A DNA stretch of 16,681 bases from Euryarchaeota archaeon TMED117 (GTDB taxonomy: Archaea > Thermoplasmatota > Poseidoniia > Poseidoniales > Poseidoniaceae): the NCBI GenBank assembly GCA_002171315.2, contig NHFS02000002.1:11929-28609 (forward strand), written 5' to 3'. The translations under genes and the position numbers were made by a program. Positions 1-8,058 of this stretch are shown one piece after another. The notes under the pieces were generated by a model. The model was not told the origin of the DNA. It saw nothing but the letters and a program-made list of their open reading frames with translations, and searched no databases. The first letter of the stretch is position 1. Each line of letters starts with the position of its first letter.

Positions 1-2367
1 CAGGAACTCCGAGAGGGTGCGAAATTGCTTGAGCGGGTTGTAACAAGAGTATACACTCCTGGATCTTTGTATGAAGAATCTCTCATTGGTTCTGATTCAT
101 CTGCTCTTCTTTGTGCTCTTTCAGTTGCTCCGGATTCAGTTGCAGTTTCAATGATTGATGCATCGACTGGTCAAGCCTGGGCAACAACACATGAAGGAGA
201 TGGTAGATGGGCTTCAATACATGATGAAGTATTGCGCTGGAGTCCAAGTGAACTTGTACTTACTTTAGCAGATTCGAAGCAAGATGAAGTACTTCATTTA
301 ATCTCATTACTCGATTCAATTATCATCAGCCAACATGTTGCTCCCGCAAAACGTTCTCTTGAGAAATTAAAGAGAATGTTATCTGTGAACGATCTTGGCC
401 ATCTTGATTTAGATGATTCTCCTCTGGCTCTTCAAGCCACTGCTCTTGCAGCAGATTACCTCGCAACCGTTCATCGACACGATGACATCGCAATCACTGA
501 TGTTGATATTCAAGAAACTTCGGAAGGCATGGTGCTTGATCAAACAACCCTTAGGAATCTTGAGATTACACAGACACTTGCTGGTGAATTCGAAGGTTCT
601 TTACTTTGGTCGATGAATAAATGCCGAACAGCAATGGGTCGACGTTGCTTGAAATCATGGCTTTTGCGTCCTCTCTCAAATGTTTCTGCTATCGAGGCAA
701 GGCATTCCGCAGTAACTTCCCTGATGCGTTCATCGAAGAGATTGGATTTGTTGAGAGAGTGTTTGAAAGGAATGCTTGATATTGAGCGTTTGTCGACTCA
801 ATTAAATTACCGTCGTTCAAATGCCCGTGACCTACTAGCTACGGCTAATGCAATTGAACGACTTCCTGCTATCAAACGGTTATGCCTTGAGACTGAGGAT
901 GCTTTACTCGTGCACCTTGTAGAAGATTTGGATGCGCTTACAGATGTTGCTGAAAGAATTCACAGGACTCTGGTTGATGAAGTCCCGTTAAGCCTTCGCG
1001 ATGGCGGATTAATTCGAAAAGGCATACATGATGATTTGGATCGCTATCGTTCAGCCTCAGAACTCGGCCATACTTGGTTTAAAAATCTTGAAACAAGTCT
1101 TCGCCAAGAGCTGAGTATTCCGAGTCTAAAGGTGAAGAATAATCGCCAAATTGGATGGTTTATCGAAGTGACTGCGACCCATTCTTCCAAGGTCCCAGAG
1201 GAATGGAAACGTAAGCAACAGATGACCAATGGTGATCGATGGGTGACTGATGACCTCCTTGAGCAAGATGATTTACTGCTAACTGCAGAGAGTAAATCAA
1301 AAACAATTGAGTATCGTCTGTTTTGCGAATTAAGAGATGATATCCGTAGCCACGCGAACCAACTTGCTCAGATTGCATCACGTGTTGCAGCCATCGACGT
1401 TTTGCAATGCTTTTCAGCAACTGCTCGTCAACGATCATGGGTCAAACCATCGATTGTTTCGGGTAAAAAAATGCACCTTGAACAGGCACGACACCCCGTA
1501 CTCGAAGCCCAACAAGGATTTGTTCCGAACGATGCTATGATGGATGAAAAGAGAAGATTCCTCTTAATTACAGGTCCAAATATGGGTGGTAAATCTACCT
1601 ACTTGAGAACCGTTGCTCTCGTATCAATTCTTGCGCAGGCTGGCAGTCTTGTACCTGCCGAGAAGGCAAGAATTGGACTTGTTGACCGCATCTTTACCAG
1701 GGTTGGTGCAAGTGATGATTTGAGGAGAGGTCGTTCGACGTTTATGATGGAAATGATTGAAGTCGCTCATATTCTTCGTCGAGCTACGCCACAATCGTTG
1801 TTGTTACTGGACGAAATAGGCCGAGGCACATCGACATTTGATGGCTTATCACTTGCTTGGGCAGTAACGGAGGATGTTTGCAATCGAATTGGAGCACGTA
1901 GCCTCTTTGCAACGCATTATCACCAACTTGTTGGGCTTGAGTCAGAAATTGATGGTTTAGCCAATGTTCATGTCCAAGTCGCACAAAAAGACGGGACGCT
2001 TCATTTCCTCCACACTGTTGCAGACGGTCCCTGTGATGAATCGTATGGAATCCAGGTTGCAGCACTTGCCGGTCTACCGCGACCAGTCGTTGAGAGAGCC
2101 TCTGATCTTCTTGCCTTCCTCGAACAACAAGCCCAAGGGGCAAAGGCTGGTAGAGACGGAGCTCCTCAGACACGAGAAGCAGGCCAGTCTTCTCTTCTAG
2201 GATATTTTGCAGCAGCAGCTATGCATTCAACAGAACCCATTGCAAAGGGTCCTACTCAACTTCAACAATCTGTGTTGGATAAATTACTCGATGTCAATCT
2301 CGATGATATGTCTCCCCGTGATGCATACAATCTGTTAGAGGAACTACAAACTCGGTTGGAGGAATAA
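1..2367 (+). CDS. mutS: DNA mismatch repair ATPase MutS (MutS1), 5' end cut by the window
   Basis: MutS binds mismatches and small loops and, with ATP, recruits MutL. The frame is open from base 1, and the residues before the TTG at 25 already align with MutS (ERVVTRVYTPGS matches the family's RxVTPGT segment). The gene therefore starts upstream, and most of the N-terminal mismatch-reading domain is outside the window, including the Phe-x-Glu motif. In window numbering (base 1 = residue 1) the connector, lever and clamp domains run to about residue 500. The C-terminal ABC ATPase has Walker A GPNMGGKST at about 525-533, Walker B LLLLDEIGRGTSTFDG with D604/E605, and the downstream ATHYHQL histidine. 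The end, DDMSPRDAYNLLEELQ, is the usual MutS1 tail. mutL follows after 4 bases, so the two are probably one operon. Family assignment is certain; the true start is not visible. Confidence 0.97.
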   Translation, partial: QELREGAKLLERVVTRVYTPGSLYEESLIGSDSSALLCALSVAPDSVAVSMIDASTGQAWATTHEGDGRWASIHDEVLRWSPSELVLTLADSKQDEVLHLISLLDSIIISQHVAPAKRSLEKLKRMLSVNDLGHLDLDDSPLALQATALAADYLATVHRHDDIAITDVDIQETSEGMVLDQTTLRNLEITQTLAGEFEGSLLWSMNKCRTAMGRRCLKSWLLRPLSNVSAIEARHSAVTSLMRSSKRLDLLRECLKGMLDIERLSTQLNYRRSNARDLLATANAIERLPAIKRLCLETEDALLVHLVEDLDALTDVAERIHRTLVDEVPLSLRDGGLIRKGIHDDLDRYRSASELGHTWFKNLETSLRQELSIPSLKVKNNRQIGWFIEVTATHSSKVPEEWKRKQQMTNGDRWVTDDLLEQDDLLLTAESKSKTIEYRLFCELRDDIRSHANQLAQIASRVAAIDVLQCFSATARQRSWVKPSIVSGKKMHLEQARHPVLEAQQGFVPNDAMMDEKRRFLLITGPNMGGKSTYLRTVALVSILAQAGSLVPAEKARIGLVDRIFTRVGASDDLRRGRSTFMMEMIEVAHILRRATPQSLLLLDEIGRGTSTFDGLSLAWAVTEDVCNRIGARSLFATHYHQLVGLESEIDGLANVHVQVAQKDGTLHFLHTVADGPCDESYGIQVAALAGLPRPVVERASDLLAFLEQQAQGAKAGRDGAPQTREAGQSSLLGYFAAAAMHSTEPIAKGPTQLQQSVLDKLLDVNLDDMSPRDAYNLLEELQTRLEE
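2358..2362 (+). promoter_or_regulatory. Ribosome binding site of mutL inside the end of mutS
   Basis: GGAGG lies in the last codons of mutS, 9 bases before the ATG at 2372. It matches the complement of the conserved archaeal/bacterial 16S 3' end, fixes the mutL start, and implies coupled translation of mutS and mutL. Confidence 0.75.
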
Positions 2368-2371
2368 TTCG

Positions 2372-4342
2372 ATGAGCGAACCAAATAGAATTCAGCAACT
2401 TGATGAGAAAACGATAGGACATATATCTGCAGGAGAGGTTGTTGAGCGACCAGCGCAAGTCGTCAAAGAACTTCTTGAAAATTCACTCGATGCAGGATCG
2501 ACATCGATTCATGTCATTATCGAAAGAGGTGGTTTCGATAAGATTCAAATCGAAGACAATGGGACTGGAATACATCAAGATGACCTGGTACTTTCGCTGG
2601 ATCGTCATGCAACATCCAAGATGAAATCACCCGAAGACCTCAATGAGATCTACACACTTGGATTCAGAGGTGAAGCTCTTGCAAGTATTGGAATGGTCTC
2701 CAAACTTACAGTTGCCTCTCGACCGGATGGACAAGAGGGTCGTAGCATCCAAATGGAAGATGGTAACAAAGCAGAAATTGAACCATTTGGAATGGCTAAA
2801 GGAACAGTCGTTACAGTCGAGCATCTTTTTGAAAATACACCTGTAAGGTTAGGTTTTCAACGTCGTCCTGCTACTGAACATGCAAGAATTGTCGAGGTTG
2901 TCGTCGCCCATGCCATTGCACATCCAAATGTCGGTTTTCGATGTACGATCGATGGAAGATCGACCCTTCATTTACCAAAAGTCGATACAATCGAAGATCG
3001 TTTGTATGATATTTTGGGAGGCCAGTCATCGTCTCTACTTCCTCTTCAGCAACCTGATGATGACGAAAGCGTACCTGGTGATGAAAGATGGTCTGGCTAT
3101 ATCAGCACTCCAGATATTTCGAGGGGTAAAGGCGATGAGATTCACATCCTCGTAAATGGTCGTCCTGTTGCGTCAACACCGTTCCATCAAGCAATCAGAA
3201 GAGGTTATCGAACCCGTTTGATGCAAGGACGCCACCCTGTGACAGTTTTGCATCTTGAAGTGCCTGCGAACGAAGTAGATGTGAATGTACATCCGACAAA
3301 ACGGGAAGTACGGTTACGTCATTCTTGGCGAGTTCTCGAACGTCTCGAACGAGCCATTGCTCATACCCTCGCATCGTCTCCTACTCAACCTGATCCAAGT
3401 GGTGAACTTCAAGGGCTTGAAGGCCTTTCTCAAAATTCTATAGAAAAGCCGATACAAGAACTACTTGTGCCAAAAGTCGAAGAACAATCTCCTGCAGAAA
3501 TATCTGCGCCGCCTGCATGGGCCCTTGCTGCTGGGACACAACTCAATCTCGTTGGAAAGGTTGCTGAAGATCCTGTTGACAATGATGAGAAGTTACGGCC
3601 ACAATCAACTGCAGCATCAGCCCAAAAATCACTTCCAGGAATGGATTCATCTCCAATTGCCCCTGCTCTTTCCAAAGAAGAACGAGCCTTACATCGGCAT
3701 GCAGGTCTTGGTGGAAGTATTCTGCCAAGCCAAGAATCGCCATTAAAGCGCACAACGAATGATTTGCCTAAGATGGAGCCGTTGTCACAATTTGCTGACT
3801 CGTACATCCTTGCACAAGCAGGGGAAGAACTTCTTCTTATTGATCAACATGCTTTGCATGAGCGTATTCGATATGAACGTCTTCGCCATGATCCAACTAT
3901 TTGGGAACCGCAAGTAAGATTGGTCCCAACTCCGATACAATTCAATTTGACTCAACAAGCACGATTAGAGGCCTCGATGGATAAATTGAACGAACTTGGA
4001 TTTACGCTAGAACATCAATCTGATGAAGAATGGCATGTCCTCCAAGCACCGAGGCTTCTCGATGGGGATGAAATTCAACCGTTTTTATTCGATTTGTTAC
4101 AAGATATAAGTGAGGATGGAGCTCCACTAGAAACAATTGAACGAAGAAAAGACCACTTGGCTTTTCTCAATGCATGCAGAGGTTCTGTGAAAGCAAATGA
4201 TGAACTAAGTATCGCTGAAATGCGTCGTTTACTCGATGACATGCGTCATGTTCCAAATCCATGGGCTTGTGTTCATGGCCGGCCAACTGCACTTCGCCTA
4301 TCCTTAGACTCTCTTGACAAGCACTTTGGCAGGCATGGTTGA
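2372..4342 (+). CDS. mutL: DNA mismatch repair protein MutL with endonuclease motif
   Basis: MutL couples mismatch recognition by MutS to strand removal. The N-terminal GHKL ATPase shows AGEVVERPAQVVKELLENS (E33 and N37 correspond to the catalytic Glu and Mg-binding Asn), then IEDNGTGI, the LSLDRHATSKM segment and GFRGEALASI. A poorly conserved, Pro/Ser/Glu-rich linker spans roughly 330-465. The C-terminal dimerisation domain carries the endonuclease signature DQHA(x)2E(x)4E (D491, H493, E497, E502). It also has an ACRGSVKAND segment and CVHGRP (C633-P638), which together form the metal site of nicking MutL proteins. This predicts a methyl-independent, MutH-free system in which MutL itself nicks. 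The 656-residue length is normal. The ATG start is set by GGAGG 9 bases upstream. The 3' end overlaps the 3' end of aroA on the other strand by 39 bases. Confidence 0.97.
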   Translation: MSEPNRIQQLDEKTIGHISAGEVVERPAQVVKELLENSLDAGSTSIHVIIERGGFDKIQIEDNGTGIHQDDLVLSLDRHATSKMKSPEDLNEIYTLGFRGEALASIGMVSKLTVASRPDGQEGRSIQMEDGNKAEIEPFGMAKGTVVTVEHLFENTPVRLGFQRRPATEHARIVEVVVAHAIAHPNVGFRCTIDGRSTLHLPKVDTIEDRLYDILGGQSSSLLPLQQPDDDESVPGDERWSGYISTPDISRGKGDEIHILVNGRPVASTPFHQAIRRGYRTRLMQGRHPVTVLHLEVPANEVDVNVHPTKREVRLRHSWRVLERLERAIAHTLASSPTQPDPSGELQGLEGLSQNSIEKPIQELLVPKVEEQSPAEISAPPAWALAAGTQLNLVGKVAEDPVDNDEKLRPQSTAASAQKSLPGMDSSPIAPALSKEERALHRHAGLGGSILPSQESPLKRTTNDLPKMEPLSQFADSYILAQAGEELLLIDQHALHERIRYERLRHDPTIWEPQVRLVPTPIQFNLTQQARLEASMDKLNELGFTLEHQSDEEWHVLQAPRLLDGDEIQPFLFDLLQDISEDGAPLETIERRKDHLAFLNACRGSVKANDELSIAEMRRLLDDMRHVPNPWACVHGRPTALRLSLDSLDKHFGRHG

Positions 4343-5692
4343 GAGTCTTTCGAGGAAAGATGGGTCAGCAATCTGGTGAAGTTCAGGCCCCTCTACAATC
4401 GCTCCAACCTTTGTTGCCAAAATAATAGCAGTCATTTGAAGACGATGATCTCCGAATGTTTCAACCATTGAGAGTGGTTTTTGAACAGATTGATTTCCCT
4501 TGATTTCAATTCCATCTTGTTTTATTTTGCAATCTATCCCGAATTGTTGAAGCATTTGAGCGGTTTTTTCGATTCGATTGCTTTCTTTGAACATTGCATG
4601 TGCGGCACCAGAAATTGTTCCCCCTCCAGTCAACGCAAGGATTGCAGAAAGCGGAGGAAGCAAATCATTTGCATCGACTAAATCTATGTCAACACTGGAA
4701 TAAGTCCCTAGAGGAGTTAGGCTATTTTGCTTTAGGCTTAATCCAATTTCAGGCAATGTTTCGAGCAACACTTCGTGCCCAATTGAGTCTTCTTTGCGTG
4801 GAATATTTGCTACGATAATTTCTCTGTTTGTAACGATACAAGAAAGAGCGGTAAATGCTAACATCGAAGCATCAGGTGGTACTTCCCACTTCTTTGGAGG
4901 CTTTGATTTCCAAGGATGAACGATGACCTTGTTTTTTTCGTGTTCGATAACAGCGCCACATTCGGCCATCAAATCCATCGTAAGTTGAGCATGCCTCTTA
5001 CTGACTGAGGTTGAACTCCTTTCTATGACACACGGCTGTTGGATTCCTTCAGTTGCTAGCAATAAACTGGAATATGGTTGAGAGGATTTCGATGTATCAA
5101 CACTCACGTGATATTTGTCCCAAGGCCCCCGAAGTACGATAGGGAGACGTTCCTGTTCGGTTTCAAACGAGCATTCGACTCCCAATGATTTCAACGAGTT
5201 AAGTAAATCTTGGTGATCTCTATTTCGTAAACTTTCATCTCCATCGAGCATAATTGGAAAATTTGTTCTGGATGCTAAACCCATCAAAAGACGTAATGCA
5301 GTCCCAGAATTACCTGCGTCTAAAACAGCAGTAGGGCGAATAAAATCCGGAATGTCAAGTCCTTGAATACTCAAGGTCTCTTTTTCCAAGGAGATTTTGA
5401 CACCAAGTTGTTCAAGGCAACGTGCCATGCTCTCTGGATCTTCTCCCAAGGATGCAATTCGATTCAATGTGTGTTCTTCTTTACTTAATGCACAGAGGTG
5501 CATCATACGTATCAAATGGCTTTTCGAAGGAGGAAGTTTCCACTCGGTTTTGGCAAATGTTGTATTTTTATTAACATCAAGGGCTTCAATATGGCTTGAA
5601 GAATTTTCTTCGCCAAGGTGATTCGACCGCTTTGTCCAACCCTTTGCCATAACAGTTCCAACATCTGTTATCAGATGAAGGCTTGCAAACAT
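4304..5692 (-). CDS. aroA: 3-phosphoshikimate 1-carboxyvinyltransferase (EPSP synthase), divergent
   Basis: It joins phosphoenolpyruvate to shikimate 3-phosphate in the pathway to chorismate. Recognised motifs, in 462-residue numbering: LPPSKSHLIR (K57), DAGNSGTALR (127-134, R134), SSQPYSSLLL (203-211), a Pro-Asp-x-Ser-type segment near 273-277, ANDLLPPLSA with catalytic D343, FKESNRI with E370 and R373, and GDHRLQM (D415-R417). Oddities: the conserved R-x-R-P loop reads RNRDHQ (D159 in place of Pro); KESNR has Asn where Asp is usual; and the lysine usually found near the C-terminal F-P-D-F segment seems absent (IADPSF). There are about 50 residues before the PPSKS motif, some 30 more than in typical bacterial enzymes. 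The ATG at 5650 (residue 15) is an alternative start; neither start has a good Shine-Dalgarno. No other shikimate-pathway gene is in the window. Confidence 0.93.
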   Translation of the reverse strand: MFASLHLITDVGTVMAKGWTKRSNHLGEENSSSHIEALDVNKNTTFAKTEWKLPPSKSHLIRMMHLCALSKEEHTLNRIASLGEDPESMARCLEQLGVKISLEKETLSIQGLDIPDFIRPTAVLDAGNSGTALRLLMGLASRTNFPIMLDGDESLRNRDHQDLLNSLKSLGVECSFETEQERLPIVLRGPWDKYHVSVDTSKSSQPYSSLLLATEGIQQPCVIERSSTSVSKRHAQLTMDLMAECGAVIEHEKNKVIVHPWKSKPPKKWEVPPDASMLAFTALSCIVTNREIIVANIPRKEDSIGHEVLLETLPEIGLSLKQNSLTPLGTYSSVDIDLVDANDLLPPLSAILALTGGGTISGAAHAMFKESNRIEKTAQMLQQFGIDCKIKQDGIEIKGNQSVQKPLSMVETFGDHRLQMTAIILATKVGAIVEGPELHQIADPSFLERLSTMPAKVLVKRV

Positions 5693-5720
5693 TCACAATA
5701 CAACACCACTAGGGTTGGCC

Positions 5721-6722
5721 ATGGTCCTCAAGGATGTTTTCAAGCGTCCGTTGCTCGATTTGAGGATTTCTGTGACAGACCGTTGCAACATGAGATGCAG
5801 ATACTGCATGCCTCGGGAACATTTTGATAAGAATCATGTCTATCTTCCGAAATCAGACATCCTTTCGTTTGAGGAGATCGTACGTGTCGTAGAATCTCTC
5901 CTTCCTGCCGGCCTTAGAAAAGTCCGACTTACTGGAGGCGAGCCCTTGATTCGCAAAGATTTGTACAAACTCATCGAGCAGCTAAGGGAACTTTCGCCAG
6001 ACCTTGATATCGCATTGACCACAAATGCTCAACTCCTTTCCAAATCGATTCTAGATCTCAAAAAAGCAGGACTCTCAAGAGTTACTGTTTCACTGGATGC
6101 AATAGATGTTGATGTCTATCAGGCGATGGGAGATACGACTTCAACACCCGATGCGATCATAGAATCAATCGATAAAACACTTGCATTGGGCATTCCAGTG
6201 AAAGTAAATACTGTTATCCAAAAAGGCGTTAATGAGCACCAAGTTATTCCACTCATTTCACAAATGGGTTCGAGGAATATTCCTATTCGGTTCATTGAAT
6301 ATATGGATGTAGGTGCGACCAACTCTTGGAATCTAGATCACGTTATGACTGGAAAAGAAATGCGTCATCTCATCGAAACTGAGTTTGGATTGATTCAACC
6401 GATTGAACCCGATCATCCGAGTGACGTAGCGAGAACTTACCACACTGATTCGGGCTCTGTTATTGGTTTTATAGAATCTATATCGAATCCATTTTGTGGT
6501 GATTGTTCGAGAGCAAGACTTTCAGCAAATGGTAGTATCTACACTTGCCTTTTTGCGACAGAAGGGTTCGATCTTCGCGGAATCCTCCGCATGGATGCCA
6601 CTAAAGAAGACATCACATCGGCTATTTCTGCTATTTGGAATCAAAGAAAAGATCGCTATTCTGAAACTCGGAGCGAAAAGACGGATTTAAATCGTATTGA
6701 AATGTCTTTTATCGGTGGTTGA
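5721..6722 (+). CDS. moaA: GTP 3',8-cyclase MoaA (molybdenum cofactor biosynthesis)
   Basis: A radical-SAM enzyme that rearranges GTP to 3',8-cyclo-7,8-dihydro-GTP, the first step of molybdopterin synthesis. Numbered from the ATG at 5721, the N-terminal SAM cluster motif is TDRCNMRCRYC (C22, C26, C29). TGGEP follows, then TTNAQLL and VTVSLDAID barrel segments. The C-terminal second 4Fe-4S/GTP site is NPFCGDCSRARLSANG...C (C259, C262, C276, with the R-x-R GTP-contact arginines). The protein ends in SFIGG, the Gly-Gly tail MoaA needs. Every diagnostic element is present and the 333-residue length is typical. A TTG at 5715 is in frame, but the ATG six bases later is preferred. The gene is divergent from aroA with a gap of only 28 to 70 bases. 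The partner MoaC is not in the window. Confidence 0.97.
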   Translation: MVLKDVFKRPLLDLRISVTDRCNMRCRYCMPREHFDKNHVYLPKSDILSFEEIVRVVESLLPAGLRKVRLTGGEPLIRKDLYKLIEQLRELSPDLDIALTTNAQLLSKSILDLKKAGLSRVTVSLDAIDVDVYQAMGDTTSTPDAIIESIDKTLALGIPVKVNTVIQKGVNEHQVIPLISQMGSRNIPIRFIEYMDVGATNSWNLDHVMTGKEMRHLIETEFGLIQPIEPDHPSDVARTYHTDSGSVIGFIESISNPFCGDCSRARLSANGSIYTCLFATEGFDLRGILRMDATKEDITSAISAIWNQRKDRYSETRSEKTDLNRIEMSFIGG

Positions 6723-6762
6723 TGCACAATCCTTCAATAACTCCTGGAGTCCATGTGAAGGT

Positions 6763-7506
6763 ATGTCGGAGACCCTGAAGATACCATTGTTCGTTTTACC
6801 CGCTGGAATCTTTCCGACTGTAGAGGAACCATTACGTGTTTTTGAACCAAGATACAAACAGATGCTCGACGATTGTGTGTTGGATGAAAAATCGTTTGGT
6901 TACATCACTCATGCAACCGATGCCTCAGATGTGGATGGCTGGACTCAACCCGGAAGGTTTGGTGTTCTCTGCGAAGTAAAAAATGTCGAAGAGCAAGGAA
7001 CGAATCTCCTTTTCATTGCCAATGGTACGACACGTTTTGAGATCATTGATGTCGTACAAGCTGCCTTACCTTCAATGCCGTTTGGTGACATTTTTCCAAC
7101 CGTAGATGAACTCGTTGAACAATATCATGAAACAAGTCCCGAAGGTAAGTTGTATATTCAAGCAAATGTAAGGCTTGTCGAGGAATTGAAGGGTGAAATC
7201 AGCGCTGAAGATTGGTCTGAATTCCTTCATTCATGGGCTCAGCATATCGTTGATGTCAACGCTATTCTGAGAAGTGATAGCCTGAGTATGGAAGATATGC
7301 TCTTGCTTCTTGAAGAAGAATTCCTTCCGTATGATTCAGCCTCTCTATGGCAAGTAGCCCATGCAGTTCTTGACGATGATGAACATCGTCAACAAGCCTT
7401 GAGTTCCTCAGATTGTGGTGATGTCTTTGTCATTCTCCGAGATGCATTACAAATGAAAAACGCTCAATTGAACTTCATTAGGACGCTGAGCGACCAAGAT
7501 GATTGA
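6763..7506 (+). CDS. Stand-alone LON substrate-binding (Lon N-terminal-like) domain protein
   Basis: The first 120 or so residues match the N-terminal domain of Lon protease, a PUA-like beta fold used for substrate binding. IPLFVLPAGIFP (7-18) and RVFEPRYKQML (25-35) are the two signature strands, followed by SFGYITH and a GTNLLFIANGTTRFEI strand. The remaining 120 residues are acidic and helical. There is no AAA+ or peptidase domain, so this is the short stand-alone form found in many bacteria and some archaea. Its role is unsettled; binding of unfolded protein or quality control is a family-level guess. The frame is open to 6697 inside moaA, but the Met at 6763 is chosen because the LON signature starts 6 residues later and this avoids overlap. 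It lies 40 bases after moaA on the same strand, with no evident functional tie. Its TGA abuts the stop of the opposite-strand pilin. Confidence 0.85.
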   Translation: MSETLKIPLFVLPAGIFPTVEEPLRVFEPRYKQMLDDCVLDEKSFGYITHATDASDVDGWTQPGRFGVLCEVKNVEEQGTNLLFIANGTTRFEIIDVVQAALPSMPFGDIFPTVDELVEQYHETSPEGKLYIQANVRLVEELKGEISAEDWSEFLHSWAQHIVDVNAILRSDSLSMEDMLLLLEEEFLPYDSASLWQVAHAVLDDDEHRQQALSSSDCGDVFVILRDALQMKNAQLNFIRTLSDQDD

Positions 7507-7998
7507 TCAAGACTGCATTGGTGGTAAATCAATTCGCACCAAGACATACTGCAATTGCTGGTCGAGTATTGTGAATCCCCATTCGCCTACATTAGTACCT
7601 ATCTCTCTTGAATTGATAACAAAGTAATCTCCTGCGGATATTGAATAACTTGCGTCTCGGTCATGGAATGAGATGTTGGAGCCAATAACAGAATAGACGT
7701 CAGCATCATCGACAAATCCTAAAAATTCAGTACCATTTGGATTATTTGTTTCAGCAAGACTGAATGAGATACGTGCAGGATCAAGTGTTTGGTCGAGTGT
7801 TGTGATTCGAATCACATGGTATCCATTGTCAAGAGACCGAACGCTCACAGTCATTTGCGGCGGCGCTTTTTCACCGGTTTCAAGCGCACCCTGCATGAGG
7901 ACAAAAACCATGCCGGAAAGCATGACAGTTATGGCGAGAAGAAGTACGGTTGCGATGACTGGGCTCACGGCCTCTTCATCACGTCGTAGGTTCGCCAT
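7507..7998 (-). CDS. Archaeal type IV pilin-like protein (Pilin_N / DUF1628 type)
   Basis: A small surface filament subunit or pilin-like secreted protein. The N-terminus is RRDEEAVSPVIATVLLLAITV: a short basic/acidic leader, then a single hydrophobic helix (about residues 11-36), the usual layout of archaeal class III signal peptides cut by a PibD/EppA-like prepilin peptidase. Cleavage is expected just before the hydrophobic stretch. The remaining 125 residues look like a beta-rich extracellular domain with no cysteines. The 163-residue length is usual for the family. A pilus-motor operon of the type that exports such pilins lies at 13842-16669, about 6 kb away, but a functional link is only inferred. 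No strong Shine-Dalgarno precedes the ATG at 7998. The stop abuts that of the LON-domain gene. Confidence 0.88.
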   Translation of the reverse strand: MANLRRDEEAVSPVIATVLLLAITVMLSGMVFVLMQGALETGEKAPPQMTVSVRSLDNGYHVIRITTLDQTLDPARISFSLAETNNPNGTEFLGFVDDADVYSVIGSNISFHDRDASYSISAGDYFVINSREIGTNVGEWGFTILDQQLQYVLVRIDLPPMQS

Positions 7999-8058
7999 GA
8001 CCTTTGCAGACGCTGATAAGACTTGAACACACCGATGGTTGGGAACAAAATGTCGTTC

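Noticed and set aside
1..2367. MutS starting at the TTG at 25 as a shortened, N-terminally deleted MutS
   Set aside because: The frame is open to base 1 and residues upstream of 25 continue the MutS alignment, so the truncation is due to the window edge.
3430..3807. Minus-strand frame of 125 codons inside mutL
   Set aside because: It lies opposite the low-conservation linker of mutL, with Ser/Arg/Cys-rich composition typical of an antisense shadow and no ribosome binding site.
5651..5720. Promoter between aroA and moaA
   Set aside because: A shared control region must exist here, but I could not find a convincing TATA box for either gene; the ACAATACAAC stretch near 5695-5704 is too weak to list.
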